A DNA stretch of 64,000 nt from Motilimonas pumila (lineage in GTDB: Bacteria > Pseudomonadota > Gammaproteobacteria > Enterobacterales > CBDFNC01). Made by a program: the position numbers and the translations under genes. Below, in pieces: positions 28,322-37,904 of this stretch (position 1 is the first letter of the stretch; each line of letters opens with the position of its first letter). Location of the stretch: positions 165,821 through 229,820 of the forward strand of contig NZ_QZCH01000003.1 of the NCBI RefSeq assembly GCF_003596335.1, read 5' to 3'. The notes under the pieces were generated by a model. That model worked only from the letters and a program-made list of their open reading frames with translations, made no database searches and was not told the origin of the DNA.

Positions 28322-29490
28322 GCACCACTGGGATAAAAGATTGGCTATTTCCGGCTAAAAAGGTTGGCCTTTACGACCGCCAGTTGCTTATTTTATCCCT
28401 GAGTTTAATGGCCATCGGCATTATTATGGTGGCTTCAGCGTCTATTCCTGAAGGGATTGCGATTGCGCAAGACCCGATGATGTTTGTAAAACGTCATTTT
28501 GTTTTTTTAGTGGGGTCATTACTGGCGGGTGGTTTCATTTTGACCTTACCTGTCGCATTTTGGCAAAACAACAGCAGCCGTTTGTTATTGCTCGCTATTC
28601 TATTGTTGTTGGCGGTATTGGTTGTTGGCCGCTCGGTAAACGGAGCCGCGCGTTGGATAGCATTAGGGCCGATTAATATTCAGCCCGCTGAATTTGCCAA
28701 GTTTGCTTTATTTGCGTACCTCGCCAGTTATCTAGTAAGGCGTCAGCAAGAAGTGCAAGAAACCTTAAAAGGCTTTTTTAAGCCATTGTTAGTATTGTTT
28801 ATTTTAGCGTCATTATTACTGGCTCAGCCCGATTTAGGCTCAGTTGTCGTGATGATGGTCACGACTATTGGCATGCTGTTCTTAGCAGGTGCTAAAATCG
28901 GTCAATTTATTGCTATCTTATTCAGCGCGGTATCGGCGGTAGTGTTATTGATTGTGATTGAACCCTACCGAATGCGCCGGGTGACTTCTTTTATGGACCC
29001 ATGGCAAGACCCATTTGGCAGTGGCTATCAGCTCACCCAATCGTTAATGGCTTATGGCCGAGGCAGTTGGTTTGGTGAAGGCTTGGGTAACTCGATTCAA
29101 AAATTGGAGTATTTACCCGAAGCCCACACCGATTTTGTGTTTGCGATTTTAGCCGAAGAGTTAGGCTTTGTGGGTGTCATGGTGGTATTGGCACTCCTGC
29201 TTTGGCTTGCCATGAAAGCCTTATTGCTCGGTAAGCAAGCTCTAGAGAATAACCAACTCTACAGCGGTTATTTAGCGATGGGCATAGGCATTTGGTTTAG
29301 TTTTCAAACCGCGGTGAACGTCGGCGCTTCTGCAGGTGTTTTGCCGACCAAGGGGTTGACCTTGCCATTAGTGAGTTATGGTGGTTCAAGCTTAATAATG
29401 ATGACGATGGCAGTAGCTGTATTGTTAAGAATAGATTTTGAATTGCGCCGAGATACGGTGCAAGCCAGGGAGCGTAGCGATGACAGCTAA
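28318..29490 (+). CDS. ftsW: FtsW, septal SEDS glycosyltransferase
   Basis: FtsW polymerises lipid II at the septum together with FtsI. The 390-residue product (E. coli 414) has about ten membrane segments and the SEDS signatures [21 protein letters not shown] (21 residues apart in the helix-loop), [10 protein letters not shown], the catalytic-loop [34 protein letters not shown], and [14 protein letters not shown]. The ATGA overlap with murD and the 11-base overlap with murG fit the compact cluster. Confidence 0.97.
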   Translation: MSTTGIKDWLFPAKKVGLYDRQLLILSLSLMAIGIIMVASASIPEGIAIAQDPMMFVKRHFVFLVGSLLAGGFILTLPVAFWQNNSSRLLLLAILLLLAVLVVGRSVNGAARWIALGPINIQPAEFAKFALFAYLASYLVRRQQEVQETLKGFFKPLLVLFILASLLLAQPDLGSVVVMMVTTIGMLFLAGAKIGQFIAILFSAVSAVVLLIVIEPYRMRRVTSFMDPWQDPFGSGYQLTQSLMAYGRGSWFGEGLGNSIQKLEYLPEAHTDFVFAILAEELGFVGVMVVLALLLWLAMKALLLGKQALENNQLYSGYLAMGIGIWFSFQTAVNVGASAGVLPTKGLTLPLVSYGGSSLIMMTMAVAVLLRIDFELRRDTVQARERSDDS

Positions 29491-30547
29491 AACCTTGGTG
29501 GTAATGGCCGGCGGCACGGGAGGCCATGTTTTTCCTGGAATAGCAGTAGCCAAAGAGTTGGCGCAACAAGGCTGGAATATTCGCTGGCTGGGCACAGCCG
29601 ATAGAATGGAAGCGCAATTAGTGCCAAGCCATGGCTTTGAAATAGATTTTATTGATATCTCTGGCGTGCGTGGCAATGGCATTAAACGCTTATTAATGGC
29701 GCCGCTCAGGATCGTCAAATCTATTTTTCAAGCAAAAGCGGTGCTGAAACAATCCAAAGCCGATGTCGTGCTTGGCATGGGCGGTTTCGCCAGTGGCCCT
29801 GGAGGCATTGCAGCATGGTTGTCAGGCATTCCGGTTGTGTTACATGAACAAAATGCCGCAGCGGGAGCGACCAATCGCATTTTGTCCAAAGTGGCTAAAA
29901 GAGTGCTTATGGCTTTCCCAGGCGCGTTTGAGCATGGCCAGGTTGTGGGTAATCCTGTTAGGCATGAAATTATTGAGGCCGCGAATAAAAGACAACTTTC
30001 TGAAAATGCTAGCATTAACGTTTTGGTAGTAGGCGGAAGTTTAGGCGCGAGGGTGCTAAACCAGACCTTACCGCAAGTTGTAAGCCAGCTCGATAGCACC
30101 AAGATGAAGGTGAAACATCAAACCGGTAAGGGTAACCTGTCGCAAGTTGAGCAGGCTTATCAAGGGCAAGCGCAAGTAGAAGTTATCGAGTTTATTGATG
30201 ATATGGCTGCGGCATATCAGTGGGCCGATTTAGTGGTTTGCCGTGCGGGCGCATTGACCGTGTCTGAGTTAGCGGTGCTGGGCTTACCTGCTATTTTTGT
30301 GCCTCTACCTCATGCCGTTGACGATCATCAAACCAAAAATGCAATGAGCTTGGTTGCACACGAAGCAGGTTTATTAATGCCGCAAAATGAACTGAGCGTT
30401 AACAGTTTAACGGCCATGATAAAGCCGTTGATTGAACAACCTGAGCGGTTGGCCGTGATGGCAAGTAATGCCAAACAACAAGGTATTACAGACGCAACCC
30501 AAAGGGTTGCCAATATATGTAAAGAATTAACAGAGAAGAATGTATGA
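29480..30547 (+). CDS. murG: MurG, lipid II synthase
   Basis: MurG adds GlcNAc to lipid I, forming lipid II on the inner face of the membrane. The 355-residue product matches the E. coli length and has the GT28 glycine loop [16 protein letters not shown], the [13 protein letters not shown] loop, VVGGSLGAR and the donor-binding [19 protein letters not shown]. The start at 29480 lies inside the end of ftsW, in another frame. The stop overlaps murC by four bases. Confidence 0.97.
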   Translation: MTAKTLVVMAGGTGGHVFPGIAVAKELAQQGWNIRWLGTADRMEAQLVPSHGFEIDFIDISGVRGNGIKRLLMAPLRIVKSIFQAKAVLKQSKADVVLGMGGFASGPGGIAAWLSGIPVVLHEQNAAAGATNRILSKVAKRVLMAFPGAFEHGQVVGNPVRHEIIEAANKRQLSENASINVLVVGGSLGARVLNQTLPQVVSQLDSTKMKVKHQTGKGNLSQVEQAYQGQAQVEVIEFIDDMAAAYQWADLVVCRAGALTVSELAVLGLPAIFVPLPHAVDDHQTKNAMSLVAHEAGLLMPQNELSVNSLTAMIKPLIEQPERLAVMASNAKQQGITDATQRVANICKELTEKNV

Positions 30548-32007
30548 CCAAGGTAGAGCTGCAAAAAATTAGAACCATGATCCCTGAAATGCGCCGAGTG
30601 GAAACTATCCACTTCGTGGGTATAGGCGGCGCGGGTATGGGTGGCATTGCAGAAGTTCTACTGTATGAAGGCTATCATATCACCGGTTCAGACATAGGTC
30701 GCAATCGCGTGGTTGAAAGGCTGAGCGAGCTCGGCGCTGAAATCACCATTGGACACGACGCCGACAATGTTAAACAAGCTTCTGTTGTTGTGGTCTCTAC
30801 CGCAATCAATAAACAAAACCCGGAAATTATTGCGGCTCAAGAGCAGCGTATTCCTATCGTACGTCGGGCTGAAATGTTGGCTGAACTGATGCGTTACCGC
30901 CACGGTGTTGCGGTTGCCGGAACTCATGGTAAAACGACAACAACCAGCTTAATCGCCAGTATTTACGCCGAAGCGGAGCGTGATCCAACTTTTGTTATTG
31001 GCGGCTTGCTTAATAGTGCCGGCACCAATGCCAAATTAGGTGCTAGCCGCTATCTAATTGCGGAAGCTGATGAGAGCGATGCCTCCTTTTTGCACCTGCA
31101 GCCTATGGTCTCGGTGGTCACTAACATCGAAGCGGACCATATGGATACCTATCAAGGTGACTTTGAGGTATTAAAAAACACCTTTATCGACTTCCTGCAC
31201 AATCTGCCATTTTATGGTGTTGCGGTTGTATGTATCGACGATCCTGTGGTGACTTCTTTATTGCCTCGCATTGGTCGTCATTACGTGACTTATGGCTTTA
31301 GTGATGAAGCTGACGTGCAAATCGCAGATTTTCATCAAACTGCCAGTGCTTGCTCATTTGTGGTGAAGCGTCAGGATAAAGCGGATTTAACCATCAAGTT
31401 AAATCTACCGGGTGAGCACAATGCATTAAATGCGGCAGCGGCGATAGCAGTGGCGAGCGAAGACAGCATCGAAGACAGCGCTATTTTAAGTGCACTAGAG
31501 CAATTTCAGGGCATTGGCCGGCGTTTTGAGCAATACGGTGAGTTTGCGACCGGCAATGGACAAGTCATGCTGGTGGATGATTATGGTCATCACCCAAGTG
31601 AAGTGCTTGCCACTATCAAAGCCGCCAAGCAAGGCTGGCCGGAGCGACGTTTAGTGATGGCCTATCAGCCACATCGATATACGCGTACGCGTGATTTATA
31701 TGAAGACTTCGCGGCTGTTTTGTCGCAAGTTGACCAGCTGGTGTTACTTGATGTTTATGCTGCGGGTGAAGACCCTATTCCCGGCGCAGACAGTAAAGCC
31801 TTATGCCGTACGATACGCCAGCGCAGTGATAAAGAGCCTGTGCATGTTGCAACGATAGAACAGCTGCCTGCTGTGCTTGCAGATCTGCTGCAAGATGGCG
31901 ATATTGTGCTCACTCAAGGCGCGGGAAATATTGGCGCAGCAGTAAAACAACTGGCTGATTTAGAACTGAATATTGAAAAAATGAAACAAACAGCGGAACT
32001 TGTCTAG
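30544..32007 (+). CDS. murC: MurC, L-alanine adding ligase
   Basis: MurC adds L-alanine to UDP-MurNAc, the first Mur ligase step. The 487-residue product (E. coli 491) has [17 protein letters not shown], the ATP loop GTHGKTTTT (about 126-134), [19 protein letters not shown] and [10 protein letters not shown]. In E. coli ddlB follows; here there is a 158-base gap with a promoter and then ftsQ, so D-Ala-D-Ala ligase must be encoded elsewhere. Confidence 0.97.
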   Translation: MTKVELQKIRTMIPEMRRVETIHFVGIGGAGMGGIAEVLLYEGYHITGSDIGRNRVVERLSELGAEITIGHDADNVKQASVVVVSTAINKQNPEIIAAQEQRIPIVRRAEMLAELMRYRHGVAVAGTHGKTTTTSLIASIYAEAERDPTFVIGGLLNSAGTNAKLGASRYLIAEADESDASFLHLQPMVSVVTNIEADHMDTYQGDFEVLKNTFIDFLHNLPFYGVAVVCIDDPVVTSLLPRIGRHYVTYGFSDEADVQIADFHQTASACSFVVKRQDKADLTIKLNLPGEHNALNAAAAIAVASEDSIEDSAILSALEQFQGIGRRFEQYGEFATGNGQVMLVDDYGHHPSEVLATIKAAKQGWPERRLVMAYQPHRYTRTRDLYEDFAAVLSQVDQLVLLDVYAAGEDPIPGADSKALCRTIRQRSDKEPVHVATIEQLPAVLADLLQDGDIVLTQGAGNIGAAVKQLADLELNIEKMKQTAELV

Positions 32008-32070
32008 CGGAAAATGTGGAGCAGGTGGTTTTAATCAGTATATTTATTTGAAAATTGCCAGCTAGACACA

Positions 32071-32098
32071 TTGAACAAGTGGCTTAGCTCGATATAAT
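32071..32098 (+). promoter_or_regulatory. Internal promoter for ftsQ-ftsA-ftsZ
   Basis: TTGAAC (32071-32076) and a perfect TATAAT (32093-32098) are 16 bases apart in the murC-ftsQ gap. It would start transcription about 60 bases before the ftsQ GTG, giving the late division genes supply independent of the distant mraZ promoter. Confidence 0.75.
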
Positions 32099-32165
32099 GC
32101 TCGGCTGGAAATTTTAATAGCCGTTGAGATAGTGCCGTTAAAGGTGCTCACGTAAAGGGATATAA

Positions 32166-32915
32166 GTGGCCGAAGAAACGCAACCGCAAACCAGAATAGA
32201 GTTTTTTGCTGGCTTGACGTTTTTTGTACTGGTAATGGCGTTGTTAGCCTGGTTTAGCTTCACGGCGATGCATTGGTTAACAGACCAAAAGCGCTTACCC
32301 ATGAGTGAGCTGATTTTATTGGGTGAAAGAGAATACGTCAGTGATGACGAGGTGCGTCAAGTATTATTGGCAATCCCTGATTCACAAAACTTTTTTACTT
32401 TGGACGTGGCGCAGTTACAAGACAATTTGCAATCTTTGCCGTGGGTGTACAGCGCTTCCATTCGCAAACGCTGGCCGGATAGATTAAAAGTGTTTTTGGT
32501 AGAACAGCCGGTAGTGGCATTTTGGAATCAAGCAGACTTAGTGAATGAGTTTGGCGAGGTGTTTCATGCTCCTATTGCGAAAATTCGGCAATCATTGGTG
32601 CAGCTTGAAGGGCCTGATAACAGTGCACCAGAAGTGCTGCAAGTTTACCGCCAACTTGATAGCTTGTTAGAGTTGAATGGTTTTAAGATAGTCGCGGTGC
32701 AATTAACGCAGCGCTACGCGTGGAATATCGAGTTAGCACAGGGCATTGAGCTAAAACTGGGGCGAGAGCAACGATTAGACCGGGTGCAAAGGTTTATCGA
32801 TATTTACCCTTTGCTTGATGCTGAAAATGTTGCATACGTTGACCTTAGGTATGACACCGGGGTCGCAGTAGGTTGGAAACAACAAAGAGAGTCAAATGAC
32901 CAAAATAATGGATAA
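32166..32915 (+). CDS. ftsQ: FtsQ, divisome scaffold protein
   Basis: FtsQ is a bitopic inner-membrane protein that recruits FtsL and FtsB. The 249-residue product has a membrane segment (about residues 13-34), a POTRA domain (about 42-112, LPMSELILLGEREYVSDDEV onward) and a beta domain that includes WPDRLKVFLVEQPVVAFWN. The start is GTG at 32166 with AAGGGA five bases upstream. It overlaps ftsA by 20 bases. Confidence 0.95.
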   Translation: MAEETQPQTRIEFFAGLTFFVLVMALLAWFSFTAMHWLTDQKRLPMSELILLGEREYVSDDEVRQVLLAIPDSQNFFTLDVAQLQDNLQSLPWVYSASIRKRWPDRLKVFLVEQPVVAFWNQADLVNEFGEVFHAPIAKIRQSLVQLEGPDNSAPEVLQVYRQLDSLLELNGFKIVAVQLTQRYAWNIELAQGIELKLGREQRLDRVQRFIDIYPLLDAENVAYVDLRYDTGVAVGWKQQRESNDQNNG

Positions 32916-34152
32916 AAAATTAATCGTTGGTCTGGATATTGGCAGTACCAAAGTCGCCGCTTTGATTGGTGAAGTACTGCCCGATGGTGAATTAAACATC
33001 ATTGGCATGGGCTCCCATAAGTCCAAAGGCATGGATAAAGGCGGAGTGAACGACTTAGACTCAGTGGTGAAGTCGGTAGAGCGCGCGTTACATGAAGCTG
33101 AGCTTATGGCCGATTGCCAAATTACCTCCGTCTACTTAGGGATTTCTGGTAAGCACATCAGTTGCCAAAATGAAATCGGCATGGTGCCTATCTCTGATGA
33201 AGAGGTGACACAAGACGATGTTGATAACGTGATTCATACGGCTAAGTCGGTAAAAATTCGCGATGAACATCGCATTTTACATGTGCTGGCACAAGAGTTT
33301 GCCATTGATTATCAAGAAGGCATTAAGAATCCTGTGGGGTTATCCGGCGTTCGTATGCAAGCAAAGGTGCACTTGATCACATGTCACAATGATATGGCTA
33401 AAAATATTGTCAAAGCGGTTGAACGCTGCGGCCTTAAAGTTGACCAACTTATTTTCTCTGCGTTGGCTTCAAGCTACGCCGTACTGACAGAAGATGAGAA
33501 AGAATTAGGCGTATGTGTGGTTGATATTGGTGGTGGCACCATGGACTTAGCCGTGTTTACCGATGGCGCTTTACGTCACACCGCGGTGATCCCTTACGCA
33601 GGGCACGCGGTAACCAGCGATATAGCATACGCTTTTGGCACACCGCCCACCGATGCTGAAGAGGTGAAAGTCAGATACGGCTGCGCCGTCGGCAATTTAG
33701 TAGGCCGAGAAGATAAAATTGAAGTGCCCAGTGTTGGCGGACGGCCAGCAAGAAGCTTGCAGCGTCAAACTCTGGCAGAAGTGATTGAGCCTAGGTATAG
33801 CGAACTATTGGGTTTGGTGAAAACGGAATTGGATCAATTACAAGAAAAATTAAAGCAGCAAGGGGTTAAGCACCAGCTTGCCGCAGGCGTCGTGCTCACT
33901 GGCGGCGCCTCTCAAATTGAAGGTTTAGTAGAAAGTGCGGAAATGACATTTCAATGTCAGGTGCGCATTGGTACTCCTTTAAATGTTAAAGGATTAACGG
34001 AATATGTAGATGCACCAGTATTTTCAACCGTGGTTGGATTACTGCAATATCAAAAAGCCAACCAGGCGACAACTTGGCAAGAAAAAGAGCAAAGTCAAGG
34101 CGTAGGGTCGTACTTCAAGCGAGTACACAGCTGGTTTAAAGGCGAATTTTAA
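32896..34152 (+). CDS. ftsA: FtsA, actin-like membrane tether of the Z ring
   Basis: FtsA anchors FtsZ filaments to the inner membrane and signals to the divisome. The 418-residue product (E. coli 420) has the actin-fold phosphate loops VGLDIGSTKVAALIG and VVDIGGGTMDLAVF, the adenosine segment VLTGGASQIEGL, and the C-terminal amphipathic membrane helix (SYFKRVHSWFKGEF). Start is the ATG at 32896 after AGAGAG; another ATG four codons later is possible. It is followed 41 bases later by ftsZ. Confidence 0.98.
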   Translation: MTKIMDKKLIVGLDIGSTKVAALIGEVLPDGELNIIGMGSHKSKGMDKGGVNDLDSVVKSVERALHEAELMADCQITSVYLGISGKHISCQNEIGMVPISDEEVTQDDVDNVIHTAKSVKIRDEHRILHVLAQEFAIDYQEGIKNPVGLSGVRMQAKVHLITCHNDMAKNIVKAVERCGLKVDQLIFSALASSYAVLTEDEKELGVCVVDIGGGTMDLAVFTDGALRHTAVIPYAGHAVTSDIAYAFGTPPTDAEEVKVRYGCAVGNLVGREDKIEVPSVGGRPARSLQRQTLAEVIEPRYSELLGLVKTELDQLQEKLKQQGVKHQLAAGVVLTGGASQIEGLVESAEMTFQCQVRIGTPLNVKGLTEYVDAPVFSTVVGLLQYQKANQATTWQEKEQSQGVGSYFKRVHSWFKGEF

Positions 34153-34193
34153 AAGTTTTTGCGAACAGGCAAATGTAAAACGGAGAGAAACTC

Positions 34194-35375
34194 ATGTTTG
34201 AAATAATGGACAGTCATGCAGACGAAGCTGTCATCAAAGTAGTTGGTGTCGGCGGTGGCGGCGGTAACGCTGTTGAGCATATGTTAACTCAAAGCATCGA
34301 AGGGGTAGAGTTCATCTCTATCAATACAGATGCACAAGCCCTGCGTAACTCAAACGCTGGTGCAACATTACAGATTGGCTCAGGTATCACAAAAGGTTTA
34401 GGCGCAGGTGCTAACCCGGAAGTTGGCCGTGAAGCAGCACTTGAAGACAGAGATGCGTTACGCGAGTTGCTTGAAGGCTCTGATATGATCTTTATCGCTG
34501 CCGGTATGGGCGGTGGTACTGGTACTGGCGCTGCACCTGTTGTGGCTGAAGTAGCTAAAGAGTTAGGCATCTTGACGGTTGCAGTAGTCACTAAACCGTT
34601 TGCGTTTGAAGGTAAAAAGCGCCTTAGTTACGCCGAGCAAGGCATTGAGCAACTTGGTAAGCAAGTTGATTCATTGATCACTATCCCTAACGACAAGCTG
34701 TTAAAAGTACTGGGCCGTGGTATCAGCCTACTGGATGCATTTAAAGCGGCCAACAATGTGTTGTTTGGTGCGGTTCAAGGTATCGCTGAACTGATTACTC
34801 GTACCGGTTTAATTAACGTCGACTTTGCAGACGTGCGTACGGTAATGAAAGAAATGGGTACCGCCATGATGGGTACAGGCGTTGCCAGTGGCGATGATCG
34901 TGCTGATGAAGCCGCAGATGCTGCCATTTCTAGTCCGCTGCTTGAAGATGTGGATTTAGCAGGTGCGCGAGGCATATTGGTGAATATTACAGCCGGTCTT
35001 GATATCAGTATCGAAGAATTCGAAACGGTAGGTAACGCGGTACGTACTTTTGCGTCAGAAAACGCGACAGTGGTTGTCGGCGCTGTTATCGACCCAGATA
35101 TGACTGATGAGCTGCGCGTAACTGTCGTCGCAACGGGCATAGGTGAAGAGCGTAAAGCAGACATCACGCTGGTGAACGCGAAACCTGCACCAGTGCGTGA
35201 GCCAGTGACAACTTCAGGCTCAGCTGCCGTTGCTACTGCCGCTGTGATTGAAGAGTCGCCGGCTCAGCCTGTTGCAAAACCGGCCGAAGAAGCGAAGCCT
35301 AAAGCGGCAGCAGAAACTAAGTCAGACATTGATTACTTGGATATTCCAGCGTTTTTACGTAAACAAGCTGACTAA
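34194..35375 (+). CDS. ftsZ: FtsZ, tubulin-like division ring protein
   Basis: FtsZ is the GTPase that polymerises into the Z ring. The 393-residue product (E. coli 383) has the tubulin signature GGGTGTG (about 106-112), [15 protein letters not shown] near the start and the T7 loop NVDFADV. A disordered Ala/Pro/Glu linker (about 320-378) leads to the conserved C-terminal peptide [14 protein letters not shown], which binds FtsA, ZipA, ZapD and others. A GGAGAG ribosome-binding site lies upstream. Confidence 0.99.
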   Translation: MFEIMDSHADEAVIKVVGVGGGGGNAVEHMLTQSIEGVEFISINTDAQALRNSNAGATLQIGSGITKGLGAGANPEVGREAALEDRDALRELLEGSDMIFIAAGMGGGTGTGAAPVVAEVAKELGILTVAVVTKPFAFEGKKRLSYAEQGIEQLGKQVDSLITIPNDKLLKVLGRGISLLDAFKAANNVLFGAVQGIAELITRTGLINVDFADVRTVMKEMGTAMMGTGVASGDDRADEAADAAISSPLLEDVDLAGARGILVNITAGLDISIEEFETVGNAVRTFASENATVVVGAVIDPDMTDELRVTVVATGIGEERKADITLVNAKPAPVREPVTTSGSAAVATAAVIEESPAQPVAKPAEEAKPKAAAETKSDIDYLDIPAFLRKQAD

Positions 35376-35389
35376 AAAGTAAGCATGTT

Positions 35390-35417
35390 TTGTAAATAGT
35401 GTGATCTGTGTTAGGAT
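35390..35417 (+). promoter_or_regulatory. Candidate promoter of lpxC
   Basis: TTGTAA (35390-35395), then an extended -10 of TG-T-TAGGAT (35409-35417), lie in the ftsZ-lpxC gap with 16 bases between the hexamers. The extended TG supports function despite a 4/6 -10. Confidence 0.5.
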
Positions 35418-35492
35418 ACGGGGCAATTGTGTCAGATTGATGGCACAGATGTGCTGTATTTAATACTGTGTATTAAGAATGTAGGAAGTTAC

Positions 35493-36410
35493 ATGATTAA
35501 ACAAAGAACACTCAAAAAGAGCGTACAAGCAACAGGTATTGGTTTGCATTCAGGCAACAAAGTCACTATGACTTTACGACCTGCGCCGGCTAATACAGGT
35601 ATTGTATATCGACGAGTTGATCTTGACCCTGTAGTGACGATTAAAGCCAATGCACAAGCGGTTCAAGAAACCATGTTGTGTACTTGTCTCGTTAATGAAT
35701 CAGGTGACAAAATTTCTACTGTTGAACACTTATCCGCAGCACTTGCGGGTTTAGGTATCGACAACATAGTGATCGACGTAGACGCCCCTGAAATTCCGAT
35801 TATGGATGGCAGTGCGAGTCCGTTTGTTTTTCTACTGCAATCTGCAGGCGTAGAAGAATTGGGCGCGGCGAAAAAATTTATCCGCATCAAAAAGCCTGTT
35901 CGAGTTGAGGATGGGGATAAATGGGCTGAATTAAACCCAACTAATAAAGGTTTCAGGTTGGATTTTGCCATTGATTTTGCGCACCCTGTCATTGAAGGTC
36001 AAAACCAACACATAGTGAATGAGTTTTCTGGCCCTTGGTTTTTAAAGCAAATTAGTCGCGCGCGCACATTTGGTTTTATGCGTGATGTTGAGTTTTTACA
36101 ATCAAAAAACTTAGCGCTAGGCGCAAGCTTAGATAATGCCATTGGTCTTGACGATTACCGCGTACTTAATGATGATGGCTTACGCTACGAAGATGAGTTT
36201 GTAAAACACAAGGTATTGGACGCCATCGGCGACCTTTACTTAAGCGGTTACACGCTGCTTGGCGAGTTAAAAGCTTATAAAACAGGCCATGCTCTTAACA
36301 ATAAGTTGCTGTGTGCCTTGCTAGCGGACCAAGAAGCATGGGAAATGGTTTCATTTGAGGCTGAAGCTGATGAAGCTGTGACCTACCTTGATCCTGTGTT
36401 AGCGTTATAA
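35493..36410 (+). CDS. lpxC: LpxC, UDP-3-O-acyl-GlcNAc deacetylase
   Basis: LpxC is the zinc deacetylase that commits substrate to lipid A synthesis. The 305-residue product equals E. coli LpxC in length and has [20 protein letters not shown], the zinc ligand His79 (TVEHLSAAL) and the later HKVLDAIGD pair, plus the catalytic-loop MDGSASPF. A frame extends upstream, but the ATG at 35493 with AGGAAG is clearly the start. It has a probable promoter of its own and ends one base from the convergent dciA stop. No terminator is visible. Confidence 0.98.
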   Translation: MIKQRTLKKSVQATGIGLHSGNKVTMTLRPAPANTGIVYRRVDLDPVVTIKANAQAVQETMLCTCLVNESGDKISTVEHLSAALAGLGIDNIVIDVDAPEIPIMDGSASPFVFLLQSAGVEELGAAKKFIRIKKPVRVEDGDKWAELNPTNKGFRLDFAIDFAHPVIEGQNQHIVNEFSGPWFLKQISRARTFGFMRDVEFLQSKNLALGASLDNAIGLDDYRVLNDDGLRYEDEFVKHKVLDAIGDLYLSGYTLLGELKAYKTGHALNNKLLCALLADQEAWEMVSFEAEADEAVTYLDPVLAL

Positions 36411-36411
36411 G

Positions 36412-36897
36412 TTAATCTTCTTTATCTGCACTGGCTTTTCTCTCTGTGGCCAGTGCAGCTAAGCGTAACAACTTTTCTTTTAATTTCCCTTCTGCATGCT
36501 CTGCCGCACTTAATATATGACTCGCAGATGTTTCGCTAATAACCCTAGGGTTTGCTTTTTGAGGCCTACTAGGGATTTTTACGTCTGTTTTTTGATACGC
36601 CATTTGCGGCAGTATTTTGGCTTCAACGCTGACGAGCGCACTGATATGTTGGCGTAAATCAGTCAATATTTGACTGCGACAAAAATTAAACCGCGTTAGC
36701 CAAATCGCACTGGGTACGCCGATGATGAGCGTACCAGTTCTGAAATTTGCGATCTTTCCATGCTTAATATTGTGTCGTTCCAGCACACTTTGTAGTACCC
36801 TGTCCAGCTCTGATAGTAGATCAGCACGTTGTTTCATCTTTTTAAAGCTAGAACCCGCAGCCAATTTAGAAAGAGAACAGGGATGATTTTTTCTCAT
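36412..36897 (-). CDS. dciA: DciA, replicative helicase loader (DUF721)
   Basis: The 161-residue product carries a DUF721 domain (about residues 20-110, with LGEL-like helix LSELDRVLQSVLERH and strands GTLIIGVPSAIWLTRFNF) and a basic disordered tail. DciA is the widespread loader of the DnaB helicase, used by bacteria that lack the phage-derived DnaC of E. coli. Its location between lpxC and secA is the typical gammaproteobacterial one. It converges with lpxC with a single base between stops, and diverges from the M23 gene with 33 bases between starts. Confidence 0.85.
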   Translation of the reverse strand: MRKNHPCSLSKLAAGSSFKKMKQRADLLSELDRVLQSVLERHNIKHGKIANFRTGTLIIGVPSAIWLTRFNFCRSQILTDLRQHISALVSVEAKILPQMAYQKTDVKIPSRPQKANPRVISETSASHILSAAEHAEGKLKEKLLRLAALATERKASADKED

Positions 36898-36930
36898 TGT
36901 GAATCATTATATTTTTAAGTAGTAATTATC

Positions 36931-37854
36931 ATGAGTGTAACAGTTATTTATGCCGGTCAAAAACATCGGCACAGCATGGTGATAAAACTAAAATGGATTT
37001 GGTTTTTTCTTGTCACCTTTGCGCTTATCACAGGTTTGCTCGGTCATCGTCTTTACAAAAGTTATACCGCCACATTAATGCAGTATAAGGTGGCAAGTTT
37101 AACCGATAATAAAGCCATTGAAAGTGAGCAGATTTCTCAGCTTAAACGTCAATCTGATCAGCAACTGGTATTGCTGGCCACAAAAGTAGGTGAGTTACAG
37201 GCGCAAGTTAACCGTTTAAATGCTTTAGGCGGTCGTCTTGCACAAGAAGCCGACTTGGGCAATGGTGAGTTTGATTTCGATGCGCCATTGCCTGTAGGTG
37301 GGCCAGTCACTAGTGAATTAGTGATGAATGTTGACCTTCGCACCTTGACTCAGCAGATCGATGAAGTCGCAAATGAGTTAAGAAATAACGAAGAACAGAT
37401 GTATTTACTTGAATCTGTGTTATTGAGTCACCATATCTCAGATAACAGTTATATTTATGGCTTACCGGTAGCCGGAGGCCAGGCATGGGTAACATCGTTA
37501 TTTGGTGTACGCAAAGACCCATTCACTGGTAAAGCGAGCTACCATAAAGGCGTGGACATTGCTGGACGAAGTGGATTGGATATCACGGCTACTGGCGCTG
37601 GAATTGTCAGTTGGGCCGGACATCGTAAAGGTTATGGCAAGTTAGTTGAGATAAACCATGGCGACGGTTATGTGACACGCTATGCTCATGCCAAATCTGT
37701 CACTGTGGCTGAAGGTGATGTGGTTAAACGTGGTGATAAAGTTGCTGTAATGGGCTCTACAGGACGCTCTACAGGACCTCATGTGCATTATGAAGTCATC
37801 AAAGATGGCCAACAAGTTAACCCCAGAAGATACATTTACCGTAAAGCAAGCTAA
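36931..37854 (+). CDS. Membrane-anchored M23 (LytM-type) peptidase
   Basis: The 307-residue product has one membrane segment (about residues 20-40), a periplasmic coiled coil (about 60-105 and 135-165) and a C-terminal LytM domain (about 178-300). The zinc ligands are intact (His205 and Asp209 in HKGVD, His286 with His284 in HVH), so an active endopeptidase cutting peptidoglycan crosslinks is expected. In E. coli secM occupies this place, and M23 genes directly upstream of secA are common in Vibrio and Alteromonadales relatives. It lies 50 bases before secA and may be cotranscribed. A specific name is not given, because several M23 paralogues share this layout. Confidence 0.9.
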   Translation: MSVTVIYAGQKHRHSMVIKLKWIWFFLVTFALITGLLGHRLYKSYTATLMQYKVASLTDNKAIESEQISQLKRQSDQQLVLLATKVGELQAQVNRLNALGGRLAQEADLGNGEFDFDAPLPVGGPVTSELVMNVDLRTLTQQIDEVANELRNNEEQMYLLESVLLSHHISDNSYIYGLPVAGGQAWVTSLFGVRKDPFTGKASYHKGVDIAGRSGLDITATGAGIVSWAGHRKGYGKLVEINHGDGYVTRYAHAKSVTVAEGDVVKRGDKVAVMGSTGRSTGPHVHYEVIKDGQQVNPRRYIYRKAS

Positions 37855-37904
37855 TCCCCGCAAGGACGATGTGGGAAACGGAATACAAAAACGAGAATCG
37901 AAAG

